This document shows positions 54,194 through 64,000 of a stretch of DNA of 64,000 nt, one piece after another; the stretch's first letter is position 1; every line of letters starts with the position of its first letter. The translations under genes were made by a program, and so were the position numbers. Under the pieces are notes generated by a model, which worked only from the letters and a program-made list of their open reading frames with translations, did not search any database and was not told the origin of the DNA. Source of the stretch: Brenneria bubanii (lineage in GTDB: Bacteria; Pseudomonadota; Gammaproteobacteria; Enterobacterales; Enterobacteriaceae); NCBI RefSeq assembly GCF_022378355.1, contig NZ_JAKMAJ010000002.1:1-64000 (forward strand), read 5' to 3'.

Positions 54194-55627
54194 TTATTCA
54201 GACTTACCGGCTTTAATGGCATTAATAATGTTGGTTGTGGAGCAGCCGTCTTCGAAGTTCAGCACCTTGACTTCGCCGCCGTTGGCCCACACCTCTTCGC
54301 TGCCTGCAATGTCTTGCGGCTGATAGTCTCCGCCTTTTACCAGAATATCCGGCAACAGGTCGGCGATCAGACGTTGCGGCGTATCTTCCTCAAACGCCAC
54401 CACCCAGTCGACGGACTTCAACGCGCCCAGCACGATCATCCGCTGCGGCAACGGATTCACCGGCCGGGTCGGCCCCTTAAGCCGTTTGGTCGAGGCATCG
54501 CTGTTCACGGCGACAATCAGGCGATCGCCAAGCTTACGGGCGTTCGCCAGATAGGAAACATGTCCCGCGTGCAGAATGTCGAAACAGCCGTTGGTCATCA
54601 CGATTTTTTCGCCACGCAGACGCGCGCGCGCTACGGCGTCTTTCAACTGCAGTTCGCTCATCACGCCGAATCCGACGTCGGAGCGGCCGCTAATGGCATT
54701 TTCCAGCTCGATCGGCGTTACCGTCGAGGTGCCCAGCTTGCCGACCACGACGCCGGCGGCGGCGTTAGCCAGGAAGCAGGCGTCTTCCAGCGGATGGCCG
54801 GCGGCCAGCGCCGCGGCCAATACGCCGATAACCGTGTCGCCCGCCCCGGTCACGTCATAGACTTCCTGCGCCTGAGTCGGTAAATTCAACGGCGCTTTTT
54901 CCGGCTGCAGCAGCGTCATGCCCCGTTCGGAGCGGGTGATCAACAGCGCCGACAACGCGTAGTCGGCCATCAGTTGCATACCGCGAGACACCAGTTCTTC
55001 ATCATTTTTACAACGCCCGGCCACCGCTTCGAACTCAGACAGGTTCGGCGTCAATAGCGTCGCTCCGCGATAGCGGGAAAAATCGGTGCCTTTCGGGTCG
55101 ATCAGCACCGGTACGCCCGCCGCTTTCGCCGTCTGGATCATGGTCTGCACATGGGTCAGCGCGCCCTTTGCGTAATCAGACAACACCAGCGCGCCGATAT
55201 TGGGCAACGCCTGCTGAATACGCTCAATCATCGGCTGTGGATCGATACCGTCAAAGCCCTCTTCAAAATCCAGTCGGATCAACTGCTGATTACGGGATAG
55301 CACGCGCAGTTTGGTGATCGTCGGATGGGTCGGCACCGAAACGAAATCGCACCGGACGTTGACTTCATTCAGTTTGGCGCTCAGCGCGCGCGCGGCATCA
55401 TCAATCCCCGTCAGGCCGACCAGTCGAGAAACCGCCCCCAGCGAAGCTATATTCATCGCTACGTTGGCGGCGCCGCCCGGACGTTCTTCGATCGTATCCA
55501 CTTTCACCACCGGCACCGGCGCTTCCGGCGAGATGCGGTTGGTCGGCCCATACCAGTAGCGGTCCAGCATGACATCCCCAACCACTAATACGCCCGCACG
55601 GCTGAAATCAGGCAGCGTAACTGTCAT
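54194..55627 (-). CDS. hldE: Bifunctional heptose-7-phosphate kinase / heptose-1-phosphate adenylyltransferase
   Basis: First and last-but-one steps of ADP-heptose synthesis for LPS. The N-terminal ribokinase-family domain has [16 protein letters not shown] (about 44-59) and [15 protein letters not shown]. The C-terminal nucleotidyltransferase has [20 protein letters not shown] with the HXGH motif. The start at 55627 ([12 protein letters not shown] 6 bases upstream) gives 477 aa, exactly the E. coli length. GmhB, which acts between the two HldE steps, is at the other end of the window. It follows glnE. Confidence 0.97.
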   Translation of the reverse strand: MTVTLPDFSRAGVLVVGDVMLDRYWYGPTNRISPEAPVPVVKVDTIEERPGGAANVAMNIASLGAVSRLVGLTGIDDAARALSAKLNEVNVRCDFVSVPTHPTITKLRVLSRNQQLIRLDFEEGFDGIDPQPMIERIQQALPNIGALVLSDYAKGALTHVQTMIQTAKAAGVPVLIDPKGTDFSRYRGATLLTPNLSEFEAVAGRCKNDEELVSRGMQLMADYALSALLITRSERGMTLLQPEKAPLNLPTQAQEVYDVTGAGDTVIGVLAAALAAGHPLEDACFLANAAAGVVVGKLGTSTVTPIELENAISGRSDVGFGVMSELQLKDAVARARLRGEKIVMTNGCFDILHAGHVSYLANARKLGDRLIVAVNSDASTKRLKGPTRPVNPLPQRMIVLGALKSVDWVVAFEEDTPQRLIADLLPDILVKGGDYQPQDIAGSEEVWANGGEVKVLNFEDGCSTTNIINAIKAGKSE

Positions 55628-55722
55628 CCCATACTCCAAGCTTATTGCACACAATGCGCGTCATAATATCACAGGACGGATTATTACTATTAATCCCGCT
55701 AAAACAGAATGCGCAGCGCTTC

Positions 55723-58575
55723 TCAGCCCAGCCATTTATTCCAACTGATGAGAACCTGCCGGCGTTCGGCCATAAACTTGTCCTGCCCCACGCTGCCGGA
55801 AATCTCCAGCAGCGCCAGATGATGCAGCGCATTGCGCATGGTGACGTAGGCCTGTTTCAGCGCAGCGGCCTCTTCCTCCGCCATCACGCCGTACTGCGCC
55901 ATCATCTCGAGAATGCGTACATTATCCGACCAGCGAGTCAGTTGCGGCGACCGTGAAGCATAGCGCAGCACCAGATACTGGACGATAAACTCAATGTCGG
56001 TGATCCCGCCGGCGTCCGTTTTCAGACTGAACAGGCTCTTGTCCTTGCTCGCCTGATGCTGGCGCATTTTCTCGCGCATTTCACGAACTTCGGTACGCAA
56101 CGTGTCGCCATCGCGTTCGCGACAGAGAATATTGCGCCGAATGGCCTCGAACTGTTGCTGAACGCCGCGCTCGCCGTACACCATGCGCGCCCGCACCAGC
56201 GCCTGATGTTCCCAGGTCCAGGCTTCGTTCTGCTGGTAATCGTCAAAAGCCTCAATCGTGCTGACCAGCATCCCCGCCGCTCCCGAAGGTCGCAGGCGCG
56301 CATCGACTTCATACAGAATGCCCGATGAAGTGCGAGTGCTAAACAGGTGCATCACGCGCTGGGCCAGCCGCAGATAAAACTGGCGGCCATCGATGCTGCG
56401 TTCGCCATCGGTCATGACGTCGGACGGACAATCCAGCAAAAAAACCAGATCCAGATCGGAGCCGTAACCCAGTTCCCAGCCGCCGAGTTTGCCGTAGGCG
56501 ATAACCGCAAAACCGCGCCCTTCGCGCTGGCGCAAATGAGAGGGCTGACCGTAGCGGGCGACCATCAGCGACCAGGCTTGCTGCACGACCGCCGCGATGA
56601 TCGCTTCAGCCAGATAAGTTAAGTGATCGCTCACTTTCATTACCGGCAGCACCCCGGCGATATCGCCGGCGGCGATACGCAATAGTTGCGCCTGTTTAAA
56701 CTGGCGCACCGCCTCCAGTTGCTGCTCTTCGTCCTCTTCCGGCACCCGCATCAAATACTGCCGCAGCTCATCAGCATAGGTTTCCGGCGCGGTCGGTTGA
56801 TAGAGCGTGGCGGGGTCGAGCAGTTCATCAAGCAGCAACGGATAGCGGGCCAATTGGCTGGCCACCATCTGAGAAGCCTCGCACAGCCGGACGAGCTGCG
56901 CCAGCGCGGGGCGCGATTCCAGCAACAGTTCCAGATAGGTCGTTCGGGTGACGATCCCCAGCAACAGAGGCGTCAGGCGAGATAAGATGGTATCGGCTTC
57001 CTGGCGGGCGCACACTTCCGCCAGCAGATTGGGCATCAGTTGGTCGAGGACATCGCGCCCGCGCGGGCCGATGGTGCGCTTGGCGACGTCACGATGAAAA
57101 TCGGTAATCTCGCGCAGCAGTTTCTCCCGTACGCCTGCCGTCAGATGCGGCGTCAGCAAGGACAAGTCGGCGTAATCCAGTGTATCCTGCCACAGGCTGC
57201 AATAGCTGTCGTGTCCGGGAATATGGTTGTTGTCCGGCGCATCATCGCCGATTAAATCATCAAACACGCCGCGCACCGAGCGCGTGTGTTTTTCAAGCGT
57301 TTGTTCCAGCTTGCTCCAGCCGTCAAACCCCATTCCCCACGCCAGCCGCGCCTGATTCAGCGCATCATCAGGCAAGGTCTGCGTTTGTTCATCGGCAATC
57401 GCCTGGAGTAGATTCTCCAGGCGGCGCAGAAAACAGTACGCCTCGCGCAGCGCCGTAACCTGAGGCGGCGCCAATAACCCCAGTTGCCCGATATGATGCA
57501 ACGTAGGCAGCAGCGCCCTCTCCTGCAGCCCGGCCTCACGTCCGCCGCGGATAAGCTGAAATACCTGAGTAATAAACTCGATTTCGCGAATGCCGCCGGC
57601 GCCCAGCTTGATATTGTTGCGTAAATCCCGCCGACGAACTTCGCGGGCAATCATGCCTTTCATATTGCGCAACGACTGAATAACGCTGAAATCGATATAG
57701 CGCCGAAAAACAAAAGGTCGCAGCGTGCTGCGCAGTTCCTGGCTGTATTCCCCTTCCGCCTCGCCCAACAGACGGGCTTTCACCATCGCATAGCGTTCCC
57801 AGTCCCGTCCCTGTTCCTGATAATAATCCTCCATCGCCGCGAAGCTGAGCACCAGCGGACCGCTCTCGCCAAACGGGCGCAAACGCATGTCGACGCGATA
57901 CACGAAACCATCCACCGTGGACTGATCCAGCACTTTGATTAGCCGTTGCCCCAAGCGGGTAAAGAACTGCGCGTTATCCAACTCGCGCCGCCCGCCCCGC
58001 GTCTGACCGTTTTCCGGATAGGCAAAAATCAGATCGATATCCGAGGAAAAATTCAGCTCGCAGCCGCCCAGCTTGCCCATCCCCAGGATGAGCAGCGGCT
58101 GGGAAACCCCCTGCGCATTGACCGGGGTGCCCCAATCCCGACAGCAGGCCCGGTACAACCAGTCCCGCGCCGCGATGATCAGGGTTTCCGCCAGGGCGCT
58201 GAGCTGCCGCAAGGTTTGTTCCGTGCTGCTGGTATGCAACGTCTGCGACCAGGCTATCCTCACCAACATATGACGGCGAAACCGCCGCAGTCGGTTCATC
58301 AGCGTCGTTTCATCGTCAATCTCGCTCAGCGCCTGATTCAGCCAGTCAGCATAATGCCGCCACTCTTCCGGCTGCGGCGGCGGCCGGTGAAGATCCTGCC
58401 GCCAGTCAGGATAACGCGTCAGCGCATCGCTGACGAAATCGCTCATCGCCAGGACGGCAAGCTCGCTTTCCGTTATCGGAACCGGCTCGGCGACGGTTTC
58501 TTGCCAACGCAATAAAACCCGCTGCGACTGCTCCGCCAATAACGGGGGCAAAGACGGCAAAGGACGTGTCGACAT
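55723..58575 (-). CDS. glnE: Glutamine synthetase adenylyltransferase / deadenylyltransferase
   Basis: Adds or removes AMP on glutamine synthetase in response to PII. It is two related nucleotidyltransferase halves. The N-terminal deadenylylase site is at [20 protein letters not shown] (about 169-188), and the C-terminal adenylylase site is at [19 protein letters not shown] (about 690-708), joined by a regulatory helical region. It is 950 aa (E. coli 946). It precedes hldE by about 95 bp and follows ygiF by 55 bp. Confidence 0.97.
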   Translation of the reverse strand: MSTRPLPSLPPLLAEQSQRVLLRWQETVAEPVPITESELAVLAMSDFVSDALTRYPDWRQDLHRPPPQPEEWRHYADWLNQALSEIDDETTLMNRLRRFRRHMLVRIAWSQTLHTSSTEQTLRQLSALAETLIIAARDWLYRACCRDWGTPVNAQGVSQPLLILGMGKLGGCELNFSSDIDLIFAYPENGQTRGGRRELDNAQFFTRLGQRLIKVLDQSTVDGFVYRVDMRLRPFGESGPLVLSFAAMEDYYQEQGRDWERYAMVKARLLGEAEGEYSQELRSTLRPFVFRRYIDFSVIQSLRNMKGMIAREVRRRDLRNNIKLGAGGIREIEFITQVFQLIRGGREAGLQERALLPTLHHIGQLGLLAPPQVTALREAYCFLRRLENLLQAIADEQTQTLPDDALNQARLAWGMGFDGWSKLEQTLEKHTRSVRGVFDDLIGDDAPDNNHIPGHDSYCSLWQDTLDYADLSLLTPHLTAGVREKLLREITDFHRDVAKRTIGPRGRDVLDQLMPNLLAEVCARQEADTILSRLTPLLLGIVTRTTYLELLLESRPALAQLVRLCEASQMVASQLARYPLLLDELLDPATLYQPTAPETYADELRQYLMRVPEEDEEQQLEAVRQFKQAQLLRIAAGDIAGVLPVMKVSDHLTYLAEAIIAAVVQQAWSLMVARYGQPSHLRQREGRGFAVIAYGKLGGWELGYGSDLDLVFLLDCPSDVMTDGERSIDGRQFYLRLAQRVMHLFSTRTSSGILYEVDARLRPSGAAGMLVSTIEAFDDYQQNEAWTWEHQALVRARMVYGERGVQQQFEAIRRNILCRERDGDTLRTEVREMREKMRQHQASKDKSLFSLKTDAGGITDIEFIVQYLVLRYASRSPQLTRWSDNVRILEMMAQYGVMAEEEAAALKQAYVTMRNALHHLALLEISGSVGQDKFMAERRQVLISWNKWLG

Positions 58576-58630
58576 GGTGATTCCCTTGAGATGTCACCCG
58601 CCGTCAAAGGCGGGTAAACGCGGTTAACGG

Positions 58631-59968
58631 TTAATTTCCAGCGCTGTGTAACCAGAATGGCGGCTGAGTCAGCGCCTGTTTGCGGCAGGTTTCCAGATAA
58701 GGCGAGGGAGAGCCATCGGCGGACAACTGTTCAATCGCGTTGATTAAAGCGCGCCAGTGCTCAGTATAGGCCTCCACCTGCTCAACCGGGTAGGCGCCGG
58801 ATAACAGTTGAAGGGCGCAAATATTGCGCTGTAAGCGAGGTAGCTGCTGGATATATTGCACTTCGCTCAGCGTGCTGTTGAAGGTGTGTTTCAGTTCGGC
58901 CGAGCTGCGCCCCAGCATGATATCGGCGAAACGCTTGTAGGAGCCCTGTAGCTTGATTCGCTCTTTATTATCCATGTAGCTGCGCCAGCCGGACTCAATC
59001 AACCATGAAGTAAGCACCAGCTTACTTTGCAGATACTCTACGCTGTAGCATAGGGTATCCGCCTTGTCCGCGTCCTGAATCTTGTCCTCCAGACTGGCCA
59101 GCGCGGCGCGAAACAGGGTCGTTACCTTACGGGGAATCACACCGCCCACCAGCACCAGCATTTCTCGAATCAGCGCGCCCGCCTGCGGCAATGCGTGACG
59201 GGCGTCGGCGTTGCCGCGTACCCATAGTTCCTCATGATATTGCCAGTGACTTAACGCGAACTCCAACGCCGCGCCGATGGCCTGATCGAGCGTAGCTTTA
59301 GGCTGAGGCGTAAAGATACCCGCCGGACGGCATTCGCGCGCGGGATTGCCTTTCGCCAGATGATAACCGCGGGCGGCCTTGCTCAGGCTTCCCTGACGTA
59401 AACCGCCGAACTCGGCGATTTCCATCGCCAGCTCAAGCAGATCCGAGGTCTGTCCCAGCTTAAGTTCCATTTCAAGTTCGCTCAGCGGTTCACTGAGTTC
59501 GCCGGCACGAATCTCGCCACAGTCGAGAGCAACCTCAATCACGCTTTGATGATAAGTGACCACCCACTTTTCACGGGTAAAATCGGTGCTGAACAAAGGC
59601 GCAAGGGACTGTTGCAACGCGGCGGGATCGCAATTTTCAGGCCAGATATCCGCCGGAAGGCGGTTAAGATCCAGCGCCGCCGTTTCCAACGGCACATTAT
59701 ATTCAGGATGCTGATGCAGTCCGCCAATCACTTTACCGGCGGTTTTCACCGTCATTTCATAGCGTTGATTTTCACCACGGATGCGCAGACCGATACCCTG
59801 TTTACGCAGAAAATTGTCCGCCGTCTCATAATAGGTGTTGGTCAACCGCTGGGCGCGAATATGTTCAGCATGACTGTACTCGCTCTGCCAGTCAGACAGC
59901 TGCGTTCGCAACGATTCGATGCTGTCGGGATGAACAATAAATTTTAGTTCAATTTCTTCACTACTCAT
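58631..59968 (-). CDS. ygiF: Inorganic triphosphatase YgiF (CYTH and CHAD domains)
   Basis: Hydrolyses tripolyphosphate to pyrophosphate and phosphate. N-terminal CYTH domain with the EIELKF signature (residues 5-10) and basic and acidic barrel residues (RIRGENQRYEMTVKTAG). C-terminal CHAD domain (about 220-440), an alpha-helical His-rich module with many buried basic residues. The start at 59968 (MSSEEIELKF) aligns with the E. coli N-terminus and gives 445 aa (E. coli 433). Upstream ATGs at 60022 and 59998 would add residues absent from the family. Confidence 0.93.
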   Translation of the reverse strand: MSSEEIELKFIVHPDSIESLRTQLSDWQSEYSHAEHIRAQRLTNTYYETADNFLRKQGIGLRIRGENQRYEMTVKTAGKVIGGLHQHPEYNVPLETAALDLNRLPADIWPENCDPAALQQSLAPLFSTDFTREKWVVTYHQSVIEVALDCGEIRAGELSEPLSELEMELKLGQTSDLLELAMEIAEFGGLRQGSLSKAARGYHLAKGNPARECRPAGIFTPQPKATLDQAIGAALEFALSHWQYHEELWVRGNADARHALPQAGALIREMLVLVGGVIPRKVTTLFRAALASLEDKIQDADKADTLCYSVEYLQSKLVLTSWLIESGWRSYMDNKERIKLQGSYKRFADIMLGRSSAELKHTFNSTLSEVQYIQQLPRLQRNICALQLLSGAYPVEQVEAYTEHWRALINAIEQLSADGSPSPYLETCRKQALTQPPFWLHSAGN

Positions 59969-60247
59969 AACGTTTACCCGTTCGGATTCAGATTCCATGC
60001 AATTTACGCCAGTAAATAACATTTTACTTCACCTTGCCACCTTTGCGGCGCCCCCGGTTTCCTCAGCGGCGTTCGCGGCAAGGCCATCGGCTTAATTTGT
60101 ATCCGCACCGCATTAAAAAAACCGCATCCCGCCAGGGAGAACGGCCGCCGGATCAAGAGTAAGAAAGTTCCCATTCAGGTTTAATCATTGCCTCGTCAGA
60201 CTTAAGCCTCTACTATCATCCCATGACTCACGCAACATGATGATCTT

Positions 60248-60868
60248 ATGCAGAAATTACTCCTGATTTGCTTTACCTTAATGACTCTTGCTTCCAGTTT
60301 GACCGCTCACGCTGAAGAAAAACGCTATATTTCCGATGAGTTGCTGACCTATATCCACAGCGGCCCGGGGAATCAATATCGCATTGTCGGTACGCTGAAG
60401 GCCGGCACGCCGGTGACGATTGTCAGTATTAATCAGGATGCAGGCTATGCGCAGATCCTGGATGATAAAAATCGCACCAGTTGGATTGCGCTCGATCAAC
60501 TGAGCGAAACGCCAAGTCTGAAAACCCGCGTCCCTGAGCTGGAAAACCAGGTTAACGAACTGACGGACAAGCTGAAAAACATCGATCAGACCTGGAACCA
60601 ACGCACAGCGGAAATGCAGCAGAAGGTGGCCGCCAGCGATAGTATTATCAATGGGTTAGGCAACGAAAATCAGGAGTTGAAGAATCAGCTCATCGTCGCG
60701 CAAAAGAAAGTCAGCGCCGCGAATGTTCAGCTTGACGATAAACAGCGAACCATCATTTTACAGTGGTTTTTGTACGGCGGCGGCGTGGCCGGAGCCGGAC
60801 TCCTGCTGGGCCTGCTGCTGCCGCATATTATCCCGCGCCGGAAAAAGAGCGACCGCTGGATGAGCTAA
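60248..60868 (+). CDS. ygiM: SH3-domain membrane protein YgiM
   Basis: Predicted exported and inner-membrane-anchored protein, family TIGR04211. Signal peptide (about 1-22, cleavage after AHA), bacterial SH3b domain (about 25-92; ELLTYIHSGPGNQYRIVGTL), a long coiled coil (about 95-165), one membrane helix (about 172-192) and a basic tail ending RRKKSDRWMS. It is 206 aa, as in E. coli. Probably binds peptidoglycan or a peptidoglycan-associated partner through SH3b. It lies immediately upstream of cca. Confidence 0.92.
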   Translation: MQKLLLICFTLMTLASSLTAHAEEKRYISDELLTYIHSGPGNQYRIVGTLKAGTPVTIVSINQDAGYAQILDDKNRTSWIALDQLSETPSLKTRVPELENQVNELTDKLKNIDQTWNQRTAEMQQKVAASDSIINGLGNENQELKNQLIVAQKKVSAANVQLDDKQRTIILQWFLYGGGVAGAGLLLGLLLPHIIPRRKKSDRWMS

Positions 60869-60949
60869 GGCGATTCATTGTCTGAGGCTAATAACGCTCA
60901 AAATGGTAATATGCCATAAATATGATGACGCATTCACAGGAGCCCGACG

Positions 60950-62194
60950 TTGAATATTTACCTTGTCGGCGGTGCCGTACGGGACAGTCTGCTTAATTTA
61001 CCCGTCACCGAGCGAGACTGGGTTGTGGTCGGCGCAACGCCGGAGCAAATGCTCGCTCAGGGGTATCAGCAGGTAGGAAAAGATTTTCCGGTATTTTTGC
61101 ATCCGGTCAGCCATGAAGAATACGCGCTGGCCCGAACCGAACGAAAATCCGGCAACGGGTATACCGGCTTCGTCTGCCACGCGGCGCCGGACGTAACGCT
61201 GGAGCAGGACTTGCTGCGCCGCGATCTGACCATTAACGCGATTGCCCGTACGCAACAGGGTGAGCTGTTCGACCCTTATCATGGGCGGCAGGATTTGGAA
61301 AACCGGCAGCTTCGCCACGTATCAGACGCCTTCAGTGAAGATCCGCTGCGCGTATTGCGCGTGGCGCGTTTCGCCGCCCGCTTCGCCGGCCTCGGCTTCG
61401 AGATTGCCGATGAAACGATGGCGCTGATGCAAAAGATGACGCGGGACGGTGAACTCGCCTATCTGACGCCGGAGCGCGTGTGGAAAGAAACCGAAAAGGC
61501 GCTCGCCACCCAGTCGCCACAGGTTTATTTTCAGGTGCTCAGAGACTGCGGCGCGCTTGGCGTGCTGTTTCCTGAAATCGATAAACTTTACGGCATTCCG
61601 GCGCCGGCCAAATGGCATCCTGAAATTGATACCGGGATTCATACGCTGATGACGCTGGCCATCGCCGCCCGCCTTACGCCGGACGTTGACGTGCGCTTCG
61701 CCACCCTGTGTCACGATCTTGGCAAAGGCCTGACGCCGCCTGAACTCTGGCCGCGGCATCATGGTCACGGACCGGCGGGGGTGAAGCTGGTCGAGGCGCT
61801 ATGCCGACGGCTGCGCGTTCCCAATCACATTCGGGATCTGGCCAAGCTGGTCGCGGAATATCACGATCTGGTGCATACGGTTCAGGTATTACAACCTAAA
61901 ACGCTGCTGAAGCTGTTTGACGCCCTTGACGTATGGCGTAAGCCGCATCGGCTCGAACAGTTGGCTCTCACCAGCGAAGCCGATGCTCGCGGCCGCACCG
62001 GCTTTGAAGAGACCGCCTATCCGCAAGGCGACTATCTGCGCGCCGCCTTTCGCGTTGCAAGCGGCGTATCCAGCGCTGCCGTCGTTGCCGACGGTTATCA
62101 AGGCATAGAGGTGCGCAACGAACTTAATCGCCGCCGTAGCAAAGCGTTGGAACAATGGAAAGCGCAACGGGCGGATAGCTTGCCCGCCGCATGA
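60950..62194 (+). CDS. cca: Multifunctional CCA-adding enzyme
   Basis: Adds and repairs the 3' CCA end of tRNAs without a template. Gammaproteobacterial versions also have an HD domain with phosphatase and 2',3'-cyclic phosphodiesterase activity. The nucleotidyltransferase site is in [10 protein letters not shown] (about 5-14) and the following [17 protein letters not shown] and the BBA-type neck follow, and the HD motif is [12 protein letters not shown]. It is 414 aa (E. coli 412). Initiation is at a TTG (60950) with AGGAG about 7 bases upstream; E. coli cca also uses a non-ATG start. Confidence 0.96.
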   Translation: MNIYLVGGAVRDSLLNLPVTERDWVVVGATPEQMLAQGYQQVGKDFPVFLHPVSHEEYALARTERKSGNGYTGFVCHAAPDVTLEQDLLRRDLTINAIARTQQGELFDPYHGRQDLENRQLRHVSDAFSEDPLRVLRVARFAARFAGLGFEIADETMALMQKMTRDGELAYLTPERVWKETEKALATQSPQVYFQVLRDCGALGVLFPEIDKLYGIPAPAKWHPEIDTGIHTLMTLAIAARLTPDVDVRFATLCHDLGKGLTPPELWPRHHGHGPAGVKLVEALCRRLRVPNHIRDLAKLVAEYHDLVHTVQVLQPKTLLKLFDALDVWRKPHRLEQLALTSEADARGRTGFEETAYPQGDYLRAAFRVASGVSSAAVVADGYQGIEVRNELNRRRSKALEQWKAQRADSLPAA

Positions 62195-62213
62195 CAACGC
62201 GCGTTCAACCTAT

Positions 62214-62243
62214 AAAAAAGCCACGCCGCAGCGTGGCTTTTTT
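62214..62243. terminator. Bidirectional terminator between cca and uppP
   Basis: AAAAAA, then GCCACGC, loop CGCA, GCGTGGC, TTTTTT. The symmetric A and T runs allow termination on both strands between convergent genes. Confidence 0.93.
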
Positions 62244-62258
62244 ACCGCGCGGCCGGAA

Positions 62259-63077
62259 TTACAGGAACACCATGTAAACCGCCGCGGCGACGATAAAACG
62301 GTAAATAGCGAAGGGGATGAAAGAGATACGCTTAATAATCTGTAAGAAGGTTTTTATCGCAATCAGCGCCACGACAAAAGCCGTGACAAACCCCACCGCG
62401 AACATGGGCAGATCGCTCAGCGAAAGAAAATGCCAGCTCTTATAAAGATCCAGCACCGTCGCCCCCATCATCATGGGAACCGCCAGAATAAAAGAGAACT
62501 CCGATGCCGCATAGCGGCTGACGCCCACCAGCATACCGCCGGAAATCGTGGCGCCGGAGCGGGAAAAACCCGGCCAAAGCGCCAAACATTGAAAACAGCC
62601 GATCATGAATGCCTGGCGATGCGTTATGTCATCCAGCCCGACGGCGCGTGGTTGCCGGGGTTTTAACCACTCGGCCGCCAGCAGCAGGAGACCGCCAACC
62701 ACGAGCGCATACATGACGTTTTTAGGTTCGAACAGCGATTTAATCACATCGTGAAAAACCAGACCAAGCACCACCGCCGGGATCATCGCCAGCAGGATAT
62801 GGGTCAGCTTTAAGCGGCCCGCGGTATGACCTTCATGAGGAACCTGACCAAAATGGATACCGATAAGGCCAAACAAGCGACGCCAAAACATCACGACGAC
62901 AGCAAGGATCGAGCCTAACTGGATAATCACCTCAAACGTTTTTGCCTTGTCATCCACGAATCCCAGCCAGTGACCGACAATAATCATGTGGCCGGTGGAA
63001 GATACGGGTAGGAATTCTGTCAATCCCTCAACGACACCGAGAATAAATGCAATAAATAGTGAATGCAGATCTGCCAT
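62259..63077 (-). CDS. uppP: Undecaprenyl-diphosphatase UppP (BacA)
   Basis: Integral membrane enzyme that dephosphorylates undecaprenyl pyrophosphate to recycle the lipid carrier for peptidoglycan and O-antigen. It confers bacitracin tolerance when abundant. It has about eight hydrophobic segments. Catalytic motifs: [17 protein letters not shown] (about 14-30, with the essential acidic residues) and FSRSGAT (about 170-176). It is 272 aa, like E. coli (273). Its leader contains several inverted repeats. Confidence 0.96.
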   Translation of the reverse strand: MADLHSLFIAFILGVVEGLTEFLPVSSTGHMIIVGHWLGFVDDKAKTFEVIIQLGSILAVVVMFWRRLFGLIGIHFGQVPHEGHTAGRLKLTHILLAMIPAVVLGLVFHDVIKSLFEPKNVMYALVVGGLLLLAAEWLKPRQPRAVGLDDITHRQAFMIGCFQCLALWPGFSRSGATISGGMLVGVSRYAASEFSFILAVPMMMGATVLDLYKSWHFLSLSDLPMFAVGFVTAFVVALIAIKTFLQIIKRISFIPFAIYRFIVAAAVYMVFL

Positions 63078-63103
63078 CTAAAATACCTTGCGTATGATAA
63101 ACC

Positions 63104-63261
63104 GTTAGACCATAAAAAACGTGGTGCCACCATGGTCTGAAAGCGCGGGAAGAAAAACCCGACGATCAACATCGCCGCAAGCAATGCCAAACGTCGCTTG
63201 CGGCGGCCCGTTGGGAAATGGACAAAAGGCCCATCATAAAAAACGTCTGATGCGTTTTTTA
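63104..63261 (-). other. Structured leader upstream of uppP
   Basis: In the gap between folB and uppP there are several inverted repeats: AGACCAT/ATGGTCT (63107-63113 and 63132-63138) enclosing TGGTG-C-CACCA (63122-63132); GCCGCAAGC/GCTTGCGGC (63174-63182 and 63196-63204); and AAAAAACG/CGTTTTTT (63238-63245 and 63253-63260). Read towards uppP, GGTGGCACCACG is followed by TTTTTT. This could be an attenuator or a set of processing hairpins. A short minus-strand frame across it (63020-63310) overlaps uppP and is unlikely to be a gene. Confidence 0.4.
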
Positions 63262-63307
63262 ACATCGTACGACGATGCCCCAGGGAGAAGAGCGGAAAAA
63301 TCCGCCA

Positions 63308-63341
63308 CAAAAAAGCGGCTGCGCTGCGTAGCGAGCCGCTT
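63308..63341 (-). terminator. folB terminator
   Basis: On the minus strand AAGCGGCT, CGCT, loop ACGC, AGCG, C, AGCCGCTT is followed by TTTT. It is a stacked hairpin with a U-tract, about 70 bp after folB. Confidence 0.8.
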
Positions 63342-63411
63342 CAAATGTTATAGACCCCACAGATTACGTTTTTGTTGTGCGCAAATCAGTATTTTTTCAA
63401 AAAAATCAGAT

Positions 63412-63765
63412 TTATCGCGTGCCGCGCTCAATAATTACGCCGACCTGGCGCGCCTGCGCCACTGCGCCCGGCTTACTGAGTTTAATGCGTAGCCACGGAA
63501 TGGCGAAACGCTGCATCAGCATCGTCGCCACGTCTTCCGCCACGCGTTCAACCAGCGCAAAGCGTTGCCCTTCGACCAAGGCCACCACGGCATCGCTGAC
63601 CTCGGCGTAGCTCAGGCAGTCGTTAACGTCATCGCTGATCGCGGCCTGACGGTTATCCCAAGCCATTTCGATGTCGAACACCAGCTTTTGCCGGATGGTC
63701 TGTTCCCAGTCGTAGGCACCAATAGTGGTAATTACGGTAAGCTCTTCAATAAATACGATATCCAT
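63412..63765 (-). CDS. folB: Dihydroneopterin aldolase FolB
   Basis: Converts dihydroneopterin to 6-hydroxymethyl-dihydropterin in folate synthesis. The conserved [22 protein letters not shown]-terminus begins at the ATG at 63765 (a GTG one codon upstream is possible). CLSYAEV and the catalytic [12 protein letters not shown] and IKLSKPGAV segments are present. It is 117 aa against about 122 in E. coli, ending IIERGTR. It lies between uppP and the divergent plsY. Confidence 0.95.
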   Translation of the reverse strand: MDIVFIEELTVITTIGAYDWEQTIRQKLVFDIEMAWDNRQAAISDDVNDCLSYAEVSDAVVALVEGQRFALVERVAEDVATMLMQRFAIPWLRIKLSKPGAVAQARQVGVIIERGTR

Positions 63766-63887
63766 CACGCCATTCTCTGTTTTTGTCGTTGTCGGATACC
63801 ACTTCCGACGGAATATGCGTATTATCCACTGATGCGAAGAGTAAAACGACTCTTATTAAACGACCTTCTATTAAACGGAACCGCGTT

Positions 63888-64000
63888 ATGAGTGCTACCG
63901 CGCTTGGTATGATGTTAATCGCGTATCTGTGTGGCTCCATTTCCAGTGCGATTCTCGTCTGCCGGATCGCCGGACTTCCGGATCCTCGAGTGCATGGCTC
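63888..64000 (+). CDS. plsY: Glycerol-3-phosphate acyltransferase PlsY (5' part, runs out of the window)
   Basis: First 37 codons of the acyl-phosphate:glycerol-3-phosphate acyltransferase, which starts phospholipid synthesis at the inner membrane. [19 protein letters not shown] is nearly identical to E. coli PlsY and forms the first membrane helix. [14 protein letters not shown] follows and includes the conserved LPDPR loop. The gene is divergent from folB, as in E. coli, and is cut by the window end. Confidence 0.93.
   Translation, partial: MSATALGMMLIAYLCGSISSAILVCRIAGLPDPRVHG

Noticed and set aside
63020-63310. 96-codon minus-strand frame overlapping the uppP start
   Set aside because: Overlaps uppP and the inverted repeats of its leader; no ribosome site and no family resemblance, although a hydrophobic stretch occurs.

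Overview
The window is a chromosomal segment of an enterobacterium (Enterobacterales). Gene order and protein sequences match the Escherichia coli backbone closely. Several features point away from Escherichia and towards a soft-rot or plant-associated lineage such as Pectobacteriaceae (Brenneria, Pectobacterium, Dickeya or relatives): cysG sits inside the cys cluster, potFGHI lies beside an amine-oxidation cluster, and there is an Aer-like receptor with FlxA-like genes. The family assignment is an inference. No insertion sequence, prophage, CRISPR array or tRNA gene was seen, and most of the DNA is housekeeping.

Layout. 1-280: promoters and leader of an rRNA operon that reads left out of the window. 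279-6801: gmhB (-), then metNIQ, rcsF, trmO and proS (+), with a tandem MetJ operator before metN. 6906-12677: the rpoS-nlpD-pcm-truD-ispF-ispD-ftsB block (-). surE, normally between truD and pcm, is missing and replaced by 124 bp. 13026-15397: a three-gene polar amino acid ABC importer (+) lying between ftsB and ygbE. 15502-25929: sulfate assimilation in two convoys on the minus strand (cysJIH plus an uncharacterised ParB-like gene, then cysGDNC-ygbE). 26503-28744: queD, queE and a periplasmic metallo-beta-lactamase-fold hydrolase. 29118-32139: eno and pyrG (-). 32327-40828: an 8.5 kb polyamine island (-): a FAD amine oxidase, a SnoaL-AraC regulator, an aldehyde dehydrogenase and the putrescine importer potFGHI, placed between pyrG and mazG. 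41133-48667: mazG, relA, rlmD (-) and divergent barA (+), without mazEF. 49317-51868: an Aer-like energy-taxis receptor and two FlxA-like coiled-coil genes, each FlxA-like gene behind a sigma-28-type flagellar promoter. 51896-59968: ypeB, ligA, hldE, glnE and ygiF (-), with ligA separated from its usual partner zipA. 60248-64000: ygiM, cca (+), uppP, folB (-) and the start of plsY (+).

How the genes work together. Sulfate activation (CysDN, CysC), PAPS and sulfite reduction (CysH, CysIJ) and siroheme synthesis (CysG) form a complete route to sulfide, and methionine uptake (MetNIQ) is adjacent to a MetJ site. PotFGHI would import putrescine, and the oxidase and dehydrogenase could degrade it under the SnoaL-AraC regulator. 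Stress and global control are represented by RpoS, RelA, BarA and RcsF. GmhB and HldE, although 54 kb apart, are successive enzymes of ADP-heptose synthesis for lipopolysaccharide. The least explained parts are the ParB-like gene in the cysJIH operon, the surE replacement, the SnoaL-AraC polyamine island and the sigma-28/FlxA-like pair.
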